Origin: Nitrosomonas marina
GTDB lineage: Bacteria; Pseudomonadota; Gammaproteobacteria; Burkholderiales; Nitrosomonadaceae
NCBI RefSeq assembly: GCF_900110145.1
Contig: NZ_FOCP01000008.1
Location: 89,976-153,975 of the forward strand
Reading direction: 5' to 3'
Length of the DNA stretch: 64,000 bases
The notes below the pieces were generated by a model. That model ran no database searches and was not told the DNA's origin. It saw only the letters and a list, made by a program, of their open reading frames with translations. Of this stretch, positions 17,475-27,160 are shown piece after piece. Position 1 is the stretch's first letter. Every line of letters starts with the position of its first letter. The position numbers and the translations under genes were made by a program.

Positions 17475-19463
17475 TTATTTCCGGTTGTAATAAATGGTAT
17501 ACAGTTTTTGCGTCACATCACGTTTTAGTAAACGATTCCAACGGAACACGGCCACGAGTTTTACAATTAACCAGATACGTTTCAGGCTTCCCTGTTGCCA
17601 TTGTCGCGCTGAATTATGAATACCTCCATCCAGTAACACAGTACGGCCAACCCTCATCATACGCAGACTGAGTTCTACATCTTCCATCAGCGGATAGCCT
17701 GGAAAACCACCTGCCCGATAGATGGCAGCTGTCCGGAAAAACTGCCCCTGATCGCCAAAACTCGCTCCACCTAGCCTTGCACGTGCATCATTGAGCATTT
17801 CAATGACAAGCAGGTATATACCTGAACCGACAAATCGCTGCCCGACTGCTCCGCCAACAAGATCCGGATTGCGCTGCAATACATTTAGGATTCGTTGACT
17901 AACCTGCTCTTCACAAACGCTATCGGCATGCAAAACCAGCACCACATCCGAATGTGAACGCCCGACGCCTGCCAGTATTTGTGTCCCTCGTCCAGGCTGA
18001 CTGTTCACCACACAAGCACCCATTTGCCGGGCAAGCGCCGGAGTCTGGTCAATCGAACCGCCATCGCACACAATAACTTCATCAGCAGGGGGATTCAGAG
18101 AATAAACCGCCTCCAGACAATCCTTGATCCGGTCTTGTTCGTTCAGCGCGGGTACGATGACCGCCAGCGTTTTGGGTATTCCCCAGTCTGTCTCCGGTTG
18201 CAGTCCGCGCACTGCAATAAACCGCAGCTCATACACCAGCACCAACAAAAAAGGCAACCACATCCACCACATGGCCCACTCTGGCAAATGCCATTCTGCT
18301 TCCTGCTGCACACTGTATAGCGATACGAAATACAAGCCACTGGTTAGACTCAAAACCAGCCATGATAAAGCGGGATACAATACAACAAATGGGATAACCC
18401 ACAAAATGTACCAATAATGCACAACGGGTGAAAGCAACACCAGCGCCGAAATTAACAGATAAGCAGCTTTGACCGGGTTTTTGCTCATACGTATGATGCA
18501 TATCATTACCAAACCAAATAAGGCCGCGACAATAAAGACCGGCCAAACGGCTTGGCCTTGCAGTGCAACATTAATTACACTGTGCACCGGACCGTTGAAT
18601 GCATTCATTCCACCAAATTCCCACAACCCCTGCAGCATATTGTGCAATGTGCCCAGAAAATATAATGAGGGTAGCAGCAGCGGAACAAGCAGCAGCCAGC
18701 TATATCGCCAGTTACAGTGCCAGAGAAATAGTGGTATCAGTACAATGGCAATTACCTTGATCTGGATGGCAATGCCCAGGCATAGCCATGCCCCGGCATA
18801 TATGCGCCTGTCGGCACAAAATACTGATAACAAGATCGCCAGTATCATCAGCACATCAAAATGCGCCTCGCCTGCGAACGCGTACAGCGTTAACGGGTTC
18901 AGCGCATAAATTAAAACATTTCGCACATCCAGGGCATATTGCCTGAGCATGAGCATCAACAGGGCCACTACGCACAGGTCGGCGATAATAAATACCAGTT
19001 TAAACGCCCATGGCGAATAAGCCAAACTGCTGACGGCCGCAAATACCAACTCTGCCAACGGTGGATACGCTGTCAGCTTGTCCCTGTGATTCATTTTTTC
19101 CCAGTAGGCATCACGGTACACGGCATAATGCGCATGGTCAGCCACAAACTGATATGGACTCTCTCCTGCCCTGACGATCTTTCCTTCCCACAAATAGCGG
19201 TATACATCATCAGACTCAGGCACGCCAGCCATCAACATTCGCGCACCCAGTGATATCAGCATGATTACTACAATTTTCCGGTTAATGGAAAATCCGTCCG
19301 GGAAGCTTAACCAGGCGCCCATAAATCCTGTAAACAGAAAACAGTAGGATACAATCGTCAGCGACGCCCTGTCTGCAACGGCCCAGGGCGTCCAATGCAG
19401 TATTGCTGCAAAAACAACCAGTACCAGCGAACCAGCGAAGCCAACCATGCGAATATGAGTCAT
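17475..19463 (-). CDS. Fusion of GT87-like membrane glycosyltransferase and TIGR04283-type GT2 domain
   Basis: A 662-residue two-domain protein. Residues 1 to about 415 are a polytopic membrane region with roughly 11-12 helices and the acidic loop PESDDVYRYLWEGKIV after the first helices, as in GT87/DUF2029 polyprenol-phosphate-mannose-dependent transferases. Residues 430-662 form a GT2 domain (VIVPALNEQDRIKDCL, VIVCDGGSIDQT, VLHADS as the DxD-like site, GDQGQFFRTAAIYRAGGFP, LMEDVELSLRM) of the TIGR04283 family often named for arsenosugar synthesis. The two are usually separate genes. The protein may both load a lipid-linked sugar and transfer it across the membrane. It lies 55 bases after a second GT2 gene, suggesting one glycan pathway. 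Confidence 0.82.
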   Translation of the reverse strand: MTHIRMVGFAGSLVLVVFAAILHWTPWAVADRASLTIVSYCFLFTGFMGAWLSFPDGFSINRKIVVIMLISLGARMLMAGVPESDDVYRYLWEGKIVRAGESPYQFVADHAHYAVYRDAYWEKMNHRDKLTAYPPLAELVFAAVSSLAYSPWAFKLVFIIADLCVVALLMLMLRQYALDVRNVLIYALNPLTLYAFAGEAHFDVLMILAILLSVFCADRRIYAGAWLCLGIAIQIKVIAIVLIPLFLWHCNWRYSWLLLVPLLLPSLYFLGTLHNMLQGLWEFGGMNAFNGPVHSVINVALQGQAVWPVFIVAALFGLVMICIIRMSKNPVKAAYLLISALVLLSPVVHYWYILWVIPFVVLYPALSWLVLSLTSGLYFVSLYSVQQEAEWHLPEWAMWWMWLPFLLVLVYELRFIAVRGLQPETDWGIPKTLAVIVPALNEQDRIKDCLEAVYSLNPPADEVIVCDGGSIDQTPALARQMGACVVNSQPGRGTQILAGVGRSHSDVVLVLHADSVCEEQVSQRILNVLQRNPDLVGGAVGQRFVGSGIYLLVIEMLNDARARLGGASFGDQGQFFRTAAIYRAGGFPGYPLMEDVELSLRMMRVGRTVLLDGGIHNSARQWQQGSLKRIWLIVKLVAVFRWNRLLKRDVTQKLYTIYYNRK

Positions 19464-19518
19464 CGCTTCAGCCGTCTATGCAATTGATAATTGTATTGAT
19501 CAGGTTGGGTTTTGCGCT

Positions 19519-21000
19519 TTATGAATCGTTCTGAATCCCTTCTCTGAAGGAACAAAAACCCACCCATAGGAAACCGCACGCATAAATCAGCAAAAACGGT
19601 CCGACCATATAATGCTCTGCTTCAAGATAGATAACAAGACTCAGCGCACAATACAATCCCAGGATTATTTCGAGTACTGGTAATACTGGCGCTTTTACAC
19701 GGTAGGCCCGCAAACGCCTGTCCGATTTGCCCAGATCACTGTTGCCGCTTTTTGGAGTGCGTACGAAACCGCTCTTCATGTTGAAAATCGCTTCAAAGAC
19801 CGCGCGCGTATTTGACAGCGCAATGCCCACTCCAACGCACATCAATGCCGGTAGAAAAAACAATTTTTTTAAACCTGCCCGAGTAGCAACCTGGCTGGTT
19901 ACGTACAGCGTGTTGGGCCCGCAGACCGCAACCAGAATACACAACATAAAAAAAATCATCAATTGCCAGGGAATCTGCATATCCAGCGTTAATAATACGG
20001 GTAGGGTCAGCATGGACAGAAGCGTCATAATCGGGTGAATGCTGTAATGCGTTAAGTGCAAAAACGCCTGGATTTTGGCCACCGTGGGGGCCTGTGAATG
20101 CAATACCCGTGGATAAAGCTTGATAGCCGTCTGTATAGAACCTTTCGCCCAGCGGAACTGCTGGCTTTTAAACGCTGTATAGGACTGGGGCAGTTCGGCT
20201 GGCACAACGACATCGGCAAGAAAACCAGCACGCCAACCGGTCAACTGACAGCGGTAAGATAAATCCATGTCCTCAGTCAGTGTATCCGCCTGCCAGCCAC
20301 CCGCGTCTTTGATAGCAGCTTTACGCCAAAGCCCCGCTGTACCATTAAAGTTCATAAAGAATCCACTATAGGCGCGTGCGCTTTGTTCAATCATGAAATG
20401 CCCGTCTATCCCGAGGCCTTGGGCTTGCGTCAGAACAGAATGGCCTGCATTGAGATGCCCCCAGCGCGCCTGCACAAAAGCAAGCCCGCTATCGGCAAGC
20501 AGAGGCGGCACCATTCGCTTCAGGAAGTTATCTGGCGGAACAAAATCGCTGTCAAAAATCGCGATAAGTTCGCCTTTGCAAATCTGCAGTCCCTCCTGGA
20601 GTGCACCAGCCTTGTATCCCTGGCGGTTTTTGCGCCTGATCACGTGTATGTCCACGCCAGAAGCGCGTAACGATGTCACCACCGCATCGACAATCAATCT
20701 GGTCTCATCGGTTGAATCATCGAGAATCTGGATTTCGTGCCGTGACACCGGATAATCCATCGCAACGACCGCCCGAATAACACGTTCAGCTACATTTGCC
20801 TCGTTATACAACGGAATTTGCGTGGTCACATGTGGCAACTGCTCCGGGGTGACATTTACAGTACGCTGCGAATCTGTGTACCGAGAAACGTTGGGGCGCG
20901 TATTCCAGAAACACCACACCATGTAATAACAATTCACTCCATAGGCAAACAGTGTCAAAATGCAGAGAACATAAATACTGAATAATAAGATCTCTGTCAT
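19519..21000 (-). CDS. Cellulose-synthase-like GT2 glycosyltransferase (processive beta-glycan type)
   Basis: A 493-residue membrane glycosyltransferase with one N-terminal helix (residues 3-30) and four to five C-terminal helices. All processive GT2 motifs are present: LDDSTD at 93-98, FDSDF with the DxD at 150-152, TEDMDLSYR near 242 and Q-x-x-RW (QQFRWAKGS) near 280. The pattern is closest to CslA/glucomannan-type and bacterial beta-glucan synthases without a PilZ domain. It probably polymerises a beta-linked glycan from an NDP-sugar and extrudes it. First gene of a run with the GT87-GT2 fusion and mpl. The polymer made is unknown. Confidence 0.85.
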   Translation of the reverse strand: MTEILLFSIYVLCILTLFAYGVNCYYMVWCFWNTRPNVSRYTDSQRTVNVTPEQLPHVTTQIPLYNEANVAERVIRAVVAMDYPVSRHEIQILDDSTDETRLIVDAVVTSLRASGVDIHVIRRKNRQGYKAGALQEGLQICKGELIAIFDSDFVPPDNFLKRMVPPLLADSGLAFVQARWGHLNAGHSVLTQAQGLGIDGHFMIEQSARAYSGFFMNFNGTAGLWRKAAIKDAGGWQADTLTEDMDLSYRCQLTGWRAGFLADVVVPAELPQSYTAFKSQQFRWAKGSIQTAIKLYPRVLHSQAPTVAKIQAFLHLTHYSIHPIMTLLSMLTLPVLLTLDMQIPWQLMIFFMLCILVAVCGPNTLYVTSQVATRAGLKKLFFLPALMCVGVGIALSNTRAVFEAIFNMKSGFVRTPKSGNSDLGKSDRRLRAYRVKAPVLPVLEIILGLYCALSLVIYLEAEHYMVGPFLLIYACGFLWVGFCSFREGIQNDS

Positions 21001-21195
21001 TGAGTCATGAAAATGATTGAAAATTGAAAGTATAAATGCAGTTTGTGCAGCTATTTATTAACGCGTTTCAGCATCTGTGCAAACGTGATATTTGTTCAAT
21101 TATTCTTTTCGGTCACTTTCGTTATAACAGCAGTAACCAATTGATTGTAATTTTATTATGCTAACATTCTACTGTGATGATTGATCGATGACCAG

Positions 21196-22350
21196 ATGAT
21201 GAACGAAAAAAAGTGGTGGCTGATTTCAGCGGTGATATCTGTTGCACTGTTGATGCTTTTATCTTATCAGTGGATCAGAATGAACACGTATGAAGTTGCC
21301 CGAACGGAACTGGTCAATGAAACCATGACGAATGCTTATTTACAAAAAAACTGGGAAGGCGTACATCGAGAATATGGTTACGCCTCTCAGCCCACGCTAA
21401 AGATCAAAACCGGTGTTTATATTCAATCACTGAAATTTTCCAATGCATCCGATGTCGAGCTATCCGGATATATCTGGCAACGGTATCAGGATGGCGTTCA
21501 CGATGCAATCAAACCCTCTCAGTCCGAAGCCGGTTTCGTTTTACCGGAGCAAGTCAACTCCGGAGATACTGTTGCACCACAGGAGGCATACCGGTTGCGC
21601 GCCAGCGGCGAAGAAGTAATCGGCTGGTATTTCGAGTCCATAATCCGACAACCATTTGAATACAGGCTTTATCCTTTTGACCACAAAACTGTCTGGCTAC
21701 GAATGTGGCATTATGATTTTTCAAAAAACATCGTGCTGGTACCGGATTTTGACGCCTATCAGTCAACAGCGCCAGGCAACGTCTTCGGCATCGAAAAAAA
21801 TATTGTCTTGGGTACCTGGAATCGTGAAAGCACGTATTTTGATTACAAACATTCCAGTTATGACACTGACTTTGGCATCGCAAATTATATCGGGCAAAAG
21901 AACTTTCCCGAATTGCATTTCAACATTGTGGTGAAGCGCAAATTCGAGAATGCGTTTATTATTTATCTGTTGCCGATTGTACTTGTCGCTACGCTGCTTT
22001 TCGCCGCCCTGTTGACGGTCAGCAAGCAACCCGAGCTGATCAATAAACACGGCTTTAACACATCAGGTTTCATTGGCGCCTGCTCTGCGTTGTTTTTTGT
22101 AGTGATGCTTGCACACATCCAACTCAGAGAACAGTTCTCGGGCTCCGGAATCGTGTACATGGAGTATTTCTATATACTTATGTATGTCTTTCTTGTAGCT
22201 GCAGTTGTGAACACTTACATATTTTCAATGGGTATCGCCAGATGGTTAACTTTCATTCATTTTCGCGACAATCTGATACCCAAGCTGGCGTACTGGCCGT
22301 CAACCCTGACAGCCATTATTCTTATTACCGAAGTAAATATTATGAATTAA
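21196..22350 (+). CDS. Pentameric ligand-gated ion channel-like membrane protein
   Basis: A 384-residue protein with one N-terminal hydrophobic segment (residues 6-24), a roughly 225-residue extracytoplasmic domain and four C-terminal helices (about 254-274, 291-310, 322-344 and 363-380). The YPFD at 159-162 corresponds to the FPFD/YPFD loop of Cys-loop-type receptors. The stretch into the first helix (LHFNIVVKRKFENAFIIYLL) and the second-third helix region (LAHIQLREQF, then YMEYFYILMYVFLVAAVV) follow the spacing and pattern of the bacterial channel GLIC. There are no paired Cys-loop cysteines, as in prokaryotic members. The N-terminal helix may be a signal anchor. Family membership is inferred by eye and needs a profile search. 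The gene stands alone. The ATG pair at 21196/21199 is chosen over an upstream TTG. Confidence 0.6.
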   Translation: MMNEKKWWLISAVISVALLMLLSYQWIRMNTYEVARTELVNETMTNAYLQKNWEGVHREYGYASQPTLKIKTGVYIQSLKFSNASDVELSGYIWQRYQDGVHDAIKPSQSEAGFVLPEQVNSGDTVAPQEAYRLRASGEEVIGWYFESIIRQPFEYRLYPFDHKTVWLRMWHYDFSKNIVLVPDFDAYQSTAPGNVFGIEKNIVLGTWNRESTYFDYKHSSYDTDFGIANYIGQKNFPELHFNIVVKRKFENAFIIYLLPIVLVATLLFAALLTVSKQPELINKHGFNTSGFIGACSALFFVVMLAHIQLREQFSGSGIVYMEYFYILMYVFLVAAVVNTYIFSMGIARWLTFIHFRDNLIPKLAYWPSTLTAIILITEVNIMN

Positions 22351-22464
22351 TTGCTTCATCCTGAACAAAACTGCCGGGTATCTTTCAAGCTGATGCCAGT
22401 GCTGGTATTCCTGATAAAACCATTACATAATCATGTGCAGAATTTGCTGGATACAAGCTATGTG

Positions 22465-23375
22465 TTAAGTTGTCAGACCAATAATCCCTTGGTAAATTGC
22501 CTTGATTTTGAGATCTGTATACGCATCCAGGTTTGTATCCACGGTACCACCCGATGGATGAATCTTGATCAGTTTACGGCCACTGTAGGTTGCTTCGAAA
22601 TGTGCATAGCCGGCTGTCGGGACCATTGTAGCCTCGTACGCGTTTAAATCCGGACTAAAGTCTTCCTGATTCATCAAGGCCTGCACGGCGACCGCGTGGA
22701 AATCGAGCATCTTGGATTTTGAGGCAAAAAATAGTCGATCTTATTCACCTCGGACGATACCGCGGGTCCGCCGCCGTGCTGTTGCCTTAATCGTCCGCTA
22801 TCGGCACCTTGCACAAAGTATAAGGTTGGCAGTCTACCTTCAGCCTTTGTCAGAAACTTGAGATTGGCGGCACTGAACAAAGCCGGCACGTCTTTATCCT
22901 TACTCTTCGCCACCTGGATTGCATTCAACAGACTTTGTTTCGCAGACAGGTTCCGTGCTTCATTGGTTGTAAAATCATGCACGGTTTCTGACCAGTCCCA
23001 GTTTGCTATGATAATTTTTTCCGCCTTGTCAGCGGATTCGGCTAACAACTGTGCAGTATCTATATCCGCGCCGTCCAGCTTGATGACTCTTTGTGCCACA
23101 GTAGCAGGGAAAACAGGACTGGGTCGAATGCTGTCTGGCTTTGCCTGCCTGTACTGCGCAGTTATTCGCGGACTGTTCTGTATAGAGTGAATCTGTTTAC
23201 GCTGCGCGACCATTTTGGGACTGTTATGGATGTCCGCAATCATTGTCCGCTGTGCAATCATTTCAGCGCTGTTTTACAGATTGCCTGCTGAATATTGGCG
23301 CCGGAGACTTGCATCCGCAGCAGCCCGCGAAAACGCCTCCCGGCGCTCCGGTGTTATTGAACGTGTTTTTTTCAT
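22465..23375 (-). pseudogene. Broken gene with MVAQRxQIHSIxNSP repeats (injection-system-associated type N-terminus)
   Basis: Three pieces form one damaged gene. Piece one starts at ATG 23375 with GGAGGGG just upstream and runs 33 codons (MKKTRSITPERREAFSRAAA...) to an in-frame TAA at 23276-23274. Past this stop the same frame continues with NSAEMIAQRTMIADIHNSP and KMVAQRKQIHSIQNSP, repeats typical of proteins encoded with extracellular contractile injection systems or DUF4157 proteins. A CAA to TAA change would explain the stop. A second lesion is a one-base loss in a T-run (22726-22731): the frame switches from KIDYF to the frame of 22465-22710, which resumes SKSKMLDFHAVAVQALMNQE. The C-terminal domain is unrecognised. 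Confidence 0.65.
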
Positions 23376-23554
23376 GCCCCTCCTTTATCTTCGGGCCAAA
23401 TCAGGCCCCACCTTGAAAACGCTACGAATACCAGCCACAAACATACAGCTTGGAATCAGGCACTATTTGGCTAGAAGCTGATACCTGATTCATCGTTTGT
23501 CCATGAACTACCCACGACGCCTACTGATACAGTTTATCCCAGAGGCCTGTCATC

Positions 23555-24460
23555 TCAATCTGCATGACGGTCCAGATAAACTTCACGCGCCGCAAAAGGC
23601 ACCTGTTCGGCTTTGACAAGCTTGCTGTTTATGTTTTTCAGATAATTGGCAATCAAATGTTCCTTGATACTTTCATGATCGAGATTGTTCCAGAAACCTT
23701 CCACTTTTTTCGTATCAGCCTGATGTTGCTCAAGATAAATATATTCTTCACCTTTCAAAAGAATCACTTCGTCACCCATGTGTTCATAGCCGCCATGCAG
23801 CGCATTCACCAGTGTTACTGGCGGCAGTAGCGGAACAACATCATTTTCATCGACAATTCGTGTTAACGGAAGCGAATGGTACCGCGCTACACCCTGTTTA
23901 TTGGTAAATTTTGGCTGGCCGAAATTGACCAGCCGCTGAACCTCGTAACCATCTTCATGCAGATATATCATCAATAAAGCGGCAATTGCCGCACCCAACG
24001 AATGGCCTGTCAGCCTCACTGCATGATCTTTTTTCAAAAAAGGCAGAATATCCTGGTAAATCTTGAATGTGTCCTCGTCAAACCCCTTATGGACATAAAT
24101 GCCAAGCCTGTCATTTTTTGATTCGATGTATTCCACGTCTTCTATGATATTTTTAAGGTTGGCAGTTCCACGAATACTGATAATCTGAATATTGCGTGCC
24201 GTGTCAAACTCCAGAAAATACTGCACCTGAGTATCGCCAACCTGTGCGACACGCACTGTGTCGGGAAAGGCCGTTTTAATTTCCGCTTCCGAATCATAAG
24301 CTGCGCTCGCACGCACGGCGTACCATTTAACAGTATTGAAATCGATATTCTTCTCGACATCCGGTACTAGCGACACCACATCATTCTCTTGCATATTACA
24401 ACCAGAACCAACGGATAAGATCAGTGCAACAACAGAAAGAACTGTTTGATGTACGCGCAT
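23555..24460 (-). CDS. Class 3 lipase-like lipoprotein
   Basis: A 301-residue exported alpha/beta hydrolase. A lipobox-like SVGSGC puts a lipidated Cys at residue 21. The nucleophile elbow GHSLG (Ser154) sits in VRLTGHSLGAAIAALLM, preceded by SIRGTANLKN (oxyanion region) and followed by NFGQPKF and VDENDVVPLLPP, which contains the probable catalytic Asp; a His occurs in LHGGYEHMG. These are hallmarks of fungal-type class 3 lipases. It likely acts on acyl lipids in the periplasm or at the outer membrane. It lies next to the broken repeat gene on the same strand. Confidence 0.85.
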   Translation of the reverse strand: MRVHQTVLSVVALILSVGSGCNMQENDVVSLVPDVEKNIDFNTVKWYAVRASAAYDSEAEIKTAFPDTVRVAQVGDTQVQYFLEFDTARNIQIISIRGTANLKNIIEDVEYIESKNDRLGIYVHKGFDEDTFKIYQDILPFLKKDHAVRLTGHSLGAAIAALLMIYLHEDGYEVQRLVNFGQPKFTNKQGVARYHSLPLTRIVDENDVVPLLPPVTLVNALHGGYEHMGDEVILLKGEEYIYLEQHQADTKKVEGFWNNLDHESIKEHLIANYLKNINSKLVKAEQVPFAAREVYLDRHAD

Positions 24461-24604
24461 GATTTAAGTCTCCTTATTTCAATAATATAGCGGAACTGCT
24501 TTGGTCAGCTGTTTCAGTCAGTCGATTTGTATGCTATCCGGAAATACACGATGAGATAAGCCTAACCACTGCAGGGAACAGGTACTTTCCAAGCTGGTTT
24601 CATA

Positions 24605-24976
24605 TCACAAGCGCCCGCTCGATTGCATGCGCCGCTTGACCATCCAGCGATAAAGTGAAGACAGCACAGGTCGAATCACCGGCAATCCGATCAGCCAGGC
24701 CAGCGGTTTTAGTCGCGGGACTCGACGCATTAACAGAATATAGGCGTCCAGTTCTGAATGAACATGCTGGTTCTCATCACGCACATGCAACTCCGTTTTG
24801 GCTTTGTACGGATCAATACCCATGCTGCGTAACTGGTCATCTTGGCCGGTAATATCAAACCAGTCGACATCCGCACCTGTTTCACCGGCCATTTTTTCAT
24901 AGTTTTCCCGGTCTTCGACACAACTTTGGCAGGCACCATCATAATAAACGGTGATTTTTTCCTTGGTCTGTTCCAT
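24605..24976 (-). CDS. DCC family thiol-disulfide oxidoreductase-like protein (DUF393)
   Basis: A 123-residue protein with the N-terminal YYDGACQSC motif (D-G-x-C-x-x-C) that defines the DCC family, a thioredoxin-like fold. LHVRDENQ and the C-terminal RLKPLAWLIGLPVIRPV... RW segment also fit. Members are putative thiol oxidoreductases of unknown partner. The ATG at 24976 (MEQTKEKITVYYDG) is chosen; a frame from 25006 adds a Cys-rich ten residues with no family counterpart. Confidence 0.82.
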   Translation of the reverse strand: MEQTKEKITVYYDGACQSCVEDRENYEKMAGETGADVDWFDITGQDDQLRSMGIDPYKAKTELHVRDENQHVHSELDAYILLMRRVPRLKPLAWLIGLPVIRPVLSSLYRWMVKRRMQSSGRL

Positions 24977-25231
24977 TCTCAATACCCGGATACAACAACA
25001 GATCAATGCATTGTAGCTGAATAGTTATATTTATAGATGTTTGTATAGCACCTGAAATATATTTCATTATTTGTTCAATTTATTGAAGGTTTATTACCGA
25101 ATTATTAACTGGTTATTATGACAAGCAGAATTTGTAGCCGTCACAATCACACAGTTATATAATCATGTCAGGCGAACACGTAACGTCCCGAACTTCACTT
25201 TTAAATATCCTAATTATTTACCGGATAACCA

Positions 25232-26221
25232 ATGATTGTAACTGTCCAGAACACTGTGTTCGATACAAATAATTTTCTGAATCAATCAACTCATGAACCA
25301 TCAGGCTCTGGCCAGGTTAATGCACCCGATTCTGTCACAGAAGTCGCGCAAACGCTACGAGAAACACTTTTAGATATTTGGAAAAATTTTCTGGAACATA
25401 CGCCATATCTGCTTGCAGGTATTCTGGTGCTGATTCTGACATGGGTTATAGCCAATTTGTTCTCCAAACTTGGAAACCGGTTATTTAATTTTCAAAGGTT
25501 ACGCAGATCGCTTAGAGACCTGATCATCCGGTTAATTATTATCTGTATCTGGATTGCTGGTTTACTAATGGCTGCGATGTTCTGGTTTCCCGGGTTAACA
25601 CCGACAACCGCTTTGGGCGGTTTAGGTATCGTATCCATTGCAATTGGTTTTGCTTTTCAGGATATCTTTGAAAACTTTTTTGCGGGAATACTTTTACTGT
25701 GGCGTTTTCCATTTGAAAACGGGGATTTTATCGAATGTCAGGGTATAACCGGCAAGGTTGAAAACGTCAACATCCGTATGACGGAAATACGCCTAACATC
25801 AGGCGAACTGATACTTATACCAAATTCCACATTATTCAAAAATCCGGTTACCGTGCTTACAAACAAGCCATACAGGCGTGTTACGATAATTACTGGAGTG
25901 GCTTATGGTGAAAATGTGTCCAAAGCCGTTCAAGTCATCGAACAAGCAGTCAAAAAATGCCATACCGTGGCATTATCAGAACCGGTAGAGATTTTTCCGC
26001 AAGCATTCGGCGCCAGTAGCATTGATATAGAAGTAGCCTGGTGGACTGAAAACAAACCGGTTGATATCCGTCGTTCACGCGGCGAAATTATTACCGCTAT
26101 CAAAACAGCGCTTGACGATGCTAGTATTGAGATTCCCTTTCCCTACCGTACGCTTACATTTAAAGAACCGTTGACTGTCCACACGAACGATAAGACTAAA
26201 CAGGATATTTCCGATTTGTAA
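25232..26221 (+). CDS. Small-conductance mechanosensitive channel, MscS family
   Basis: A 329-residue inner-membrane channel. About 55 polar residues precede three helices; the pore helix is Gly/Ala-rich (TALGGLGIVSIAIGFAFQDI), followed by the beta domain (ENGDFIECQGITGKVENVNI, LIPNSTLFKNPV) and the C-terminal alpha/beta domain ending around SIEIPFPYRTL. All are standard for MscS. It releases ions on hypo-osmotic shock. The protein is slightly longer at the N-terminus than E. coli MscS. It appears monocistronic. Confidence 0.92.
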   Translation: MIVTVQNTVFDTNNFLNQSTHEPSGSGQVNAPDSVTEVAQTLRETLLDIWKNFLEHTPYLLAGILVLILTWVIANLFSKLGNRLFNFQRLRRSLRDLIIRLIIICIWIAGLLMAAMFWFPGLTPTTALGGLGIVSIAIGFAFQDIFENFFAGILLLWRFPFENGDFIECQGITGKVENVNIRMTEIRLTSGELILIPNSTLFKNPVTVLTNKPYRRVTIITGVAYGENVSKAVQVIEQAVKKCHTVALSEPVEIFPQAFGASSIDIEVAWWTENKPVDIRRSRGEIITAIKTALDDASIEIPFPYRTLTFKEPLTVHTNDKTKQDISDL

Positions 26222-26611
26222 CCAGGACAATTTCTTCGAAACAGCACAATTTATGATGAAGTGAATAAATAAAAAACATTGATAATAAAGCAGGTACTAT
26301 TAAGAAACACCATCTCCCTAACTGCATGATTGTCTTTCATTGGTGTGTTAAAAGCATAGACGTAACACAAAAAAGATTTCGAGCAACTTTACCGGTCGTC
26401 TGCGAGAGTGATAAGGGCAGAACAGAGCCCACATGAATTTGGCCAAATAGAAATGAGATAGCGCTGTACGCTTAGCTTGATGAACATCTTGGGTACATCA
26501 AGCACAATCAAATGCAATCTGACAATCGGCGCAATGGTTTTTCCAGCAGAACCTATCGCTGAAATGCCTATTTCTGGTTGAAGGTACTGACAAAGCTTCA
26601 AATCATAAGAC
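26222..26611. other. Gene-free spacer before the IS256 remnant
   Basis: Roughly 390 bases between mscS and the transposase remnant, with no supported gene. A minus-strand frame at 26389-26685 overlaps the transposase relic antisense and is not believed. The segment may include more decayed insertion-sequence DNA. Confidence 0.4.
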
Positions 26612-27122
26612 CGATGATATGTTACATGTCTGCGTCGGTGGCCTGAAAGGCCAACTGACACTTTTACCGCAGCTTTCCCCGACACGCAACAAACTCAGTT
26701 GTGTATGGCGCACATGGTACGTAACTCGGTTAACTTTTGTGTGGCGGAAGGATTGCAAAACTGTCAGTGCCGACTAAAAGCACATCTGTCAGACCGTACC
26801 GAAGAAGAAGTCTCGCTGGTGCTGAATCAATGTGCTCCACGATGAAACGAAAAATACCTGAAGATCAGCCGGTCATAGCACACACATTGGGATGACATTT
26901 ATTCGCTTCTTAAATATCGCGAGAATACTCACTATGCCATTTATACTTCCAATGCTATGAATCACCCAAAAAATTTTCATACAGCGATCAGAAAATATAA
27001 ATCGTTTCCAATCAACGATTCAGAAGCTTCCTGAAAACTGGTCGATGCCGATAAAAAACAGGAAAGTTGCTTTGAACCGTTTAATGATCAAATACGAAGA
27101 CCGGCTGGTGGGTTCTGTATAA
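26612..27122 (+). pseudogene. Degenerate IS256-family transposase (C-terminal half)
   Basis: Fragments of an IS256/mutator-type transposase are readable in shifting frames: VCV-GGLKG near 26627, TQLCMAHMVRNSVNF near 26690, then VWRKDCKTVSAD, a DRTEEEVSLVLNQ segment, a YTSNAMNHPKNF segment near 26940 (compare the family's YTTNAIE), and the end RFMIKYEDRLVGSV followed by TAA at 27120. Several frameshifts and stops interrupt it and the N-terminal half is missing. No inverted repeats were found. This is an old insertion, not a functional element. Confidence 0.75.
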
Positions 27123-27160
27123 TAACCAGACAGTTAGACAGGCCAAGCTACAGGTCCGGT

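Noticed and set aside
26389..26685. 98-codon minus-strand open frame
   Set aside because: It is antisense to readable IS256 transposase sequence and has no family of its own.
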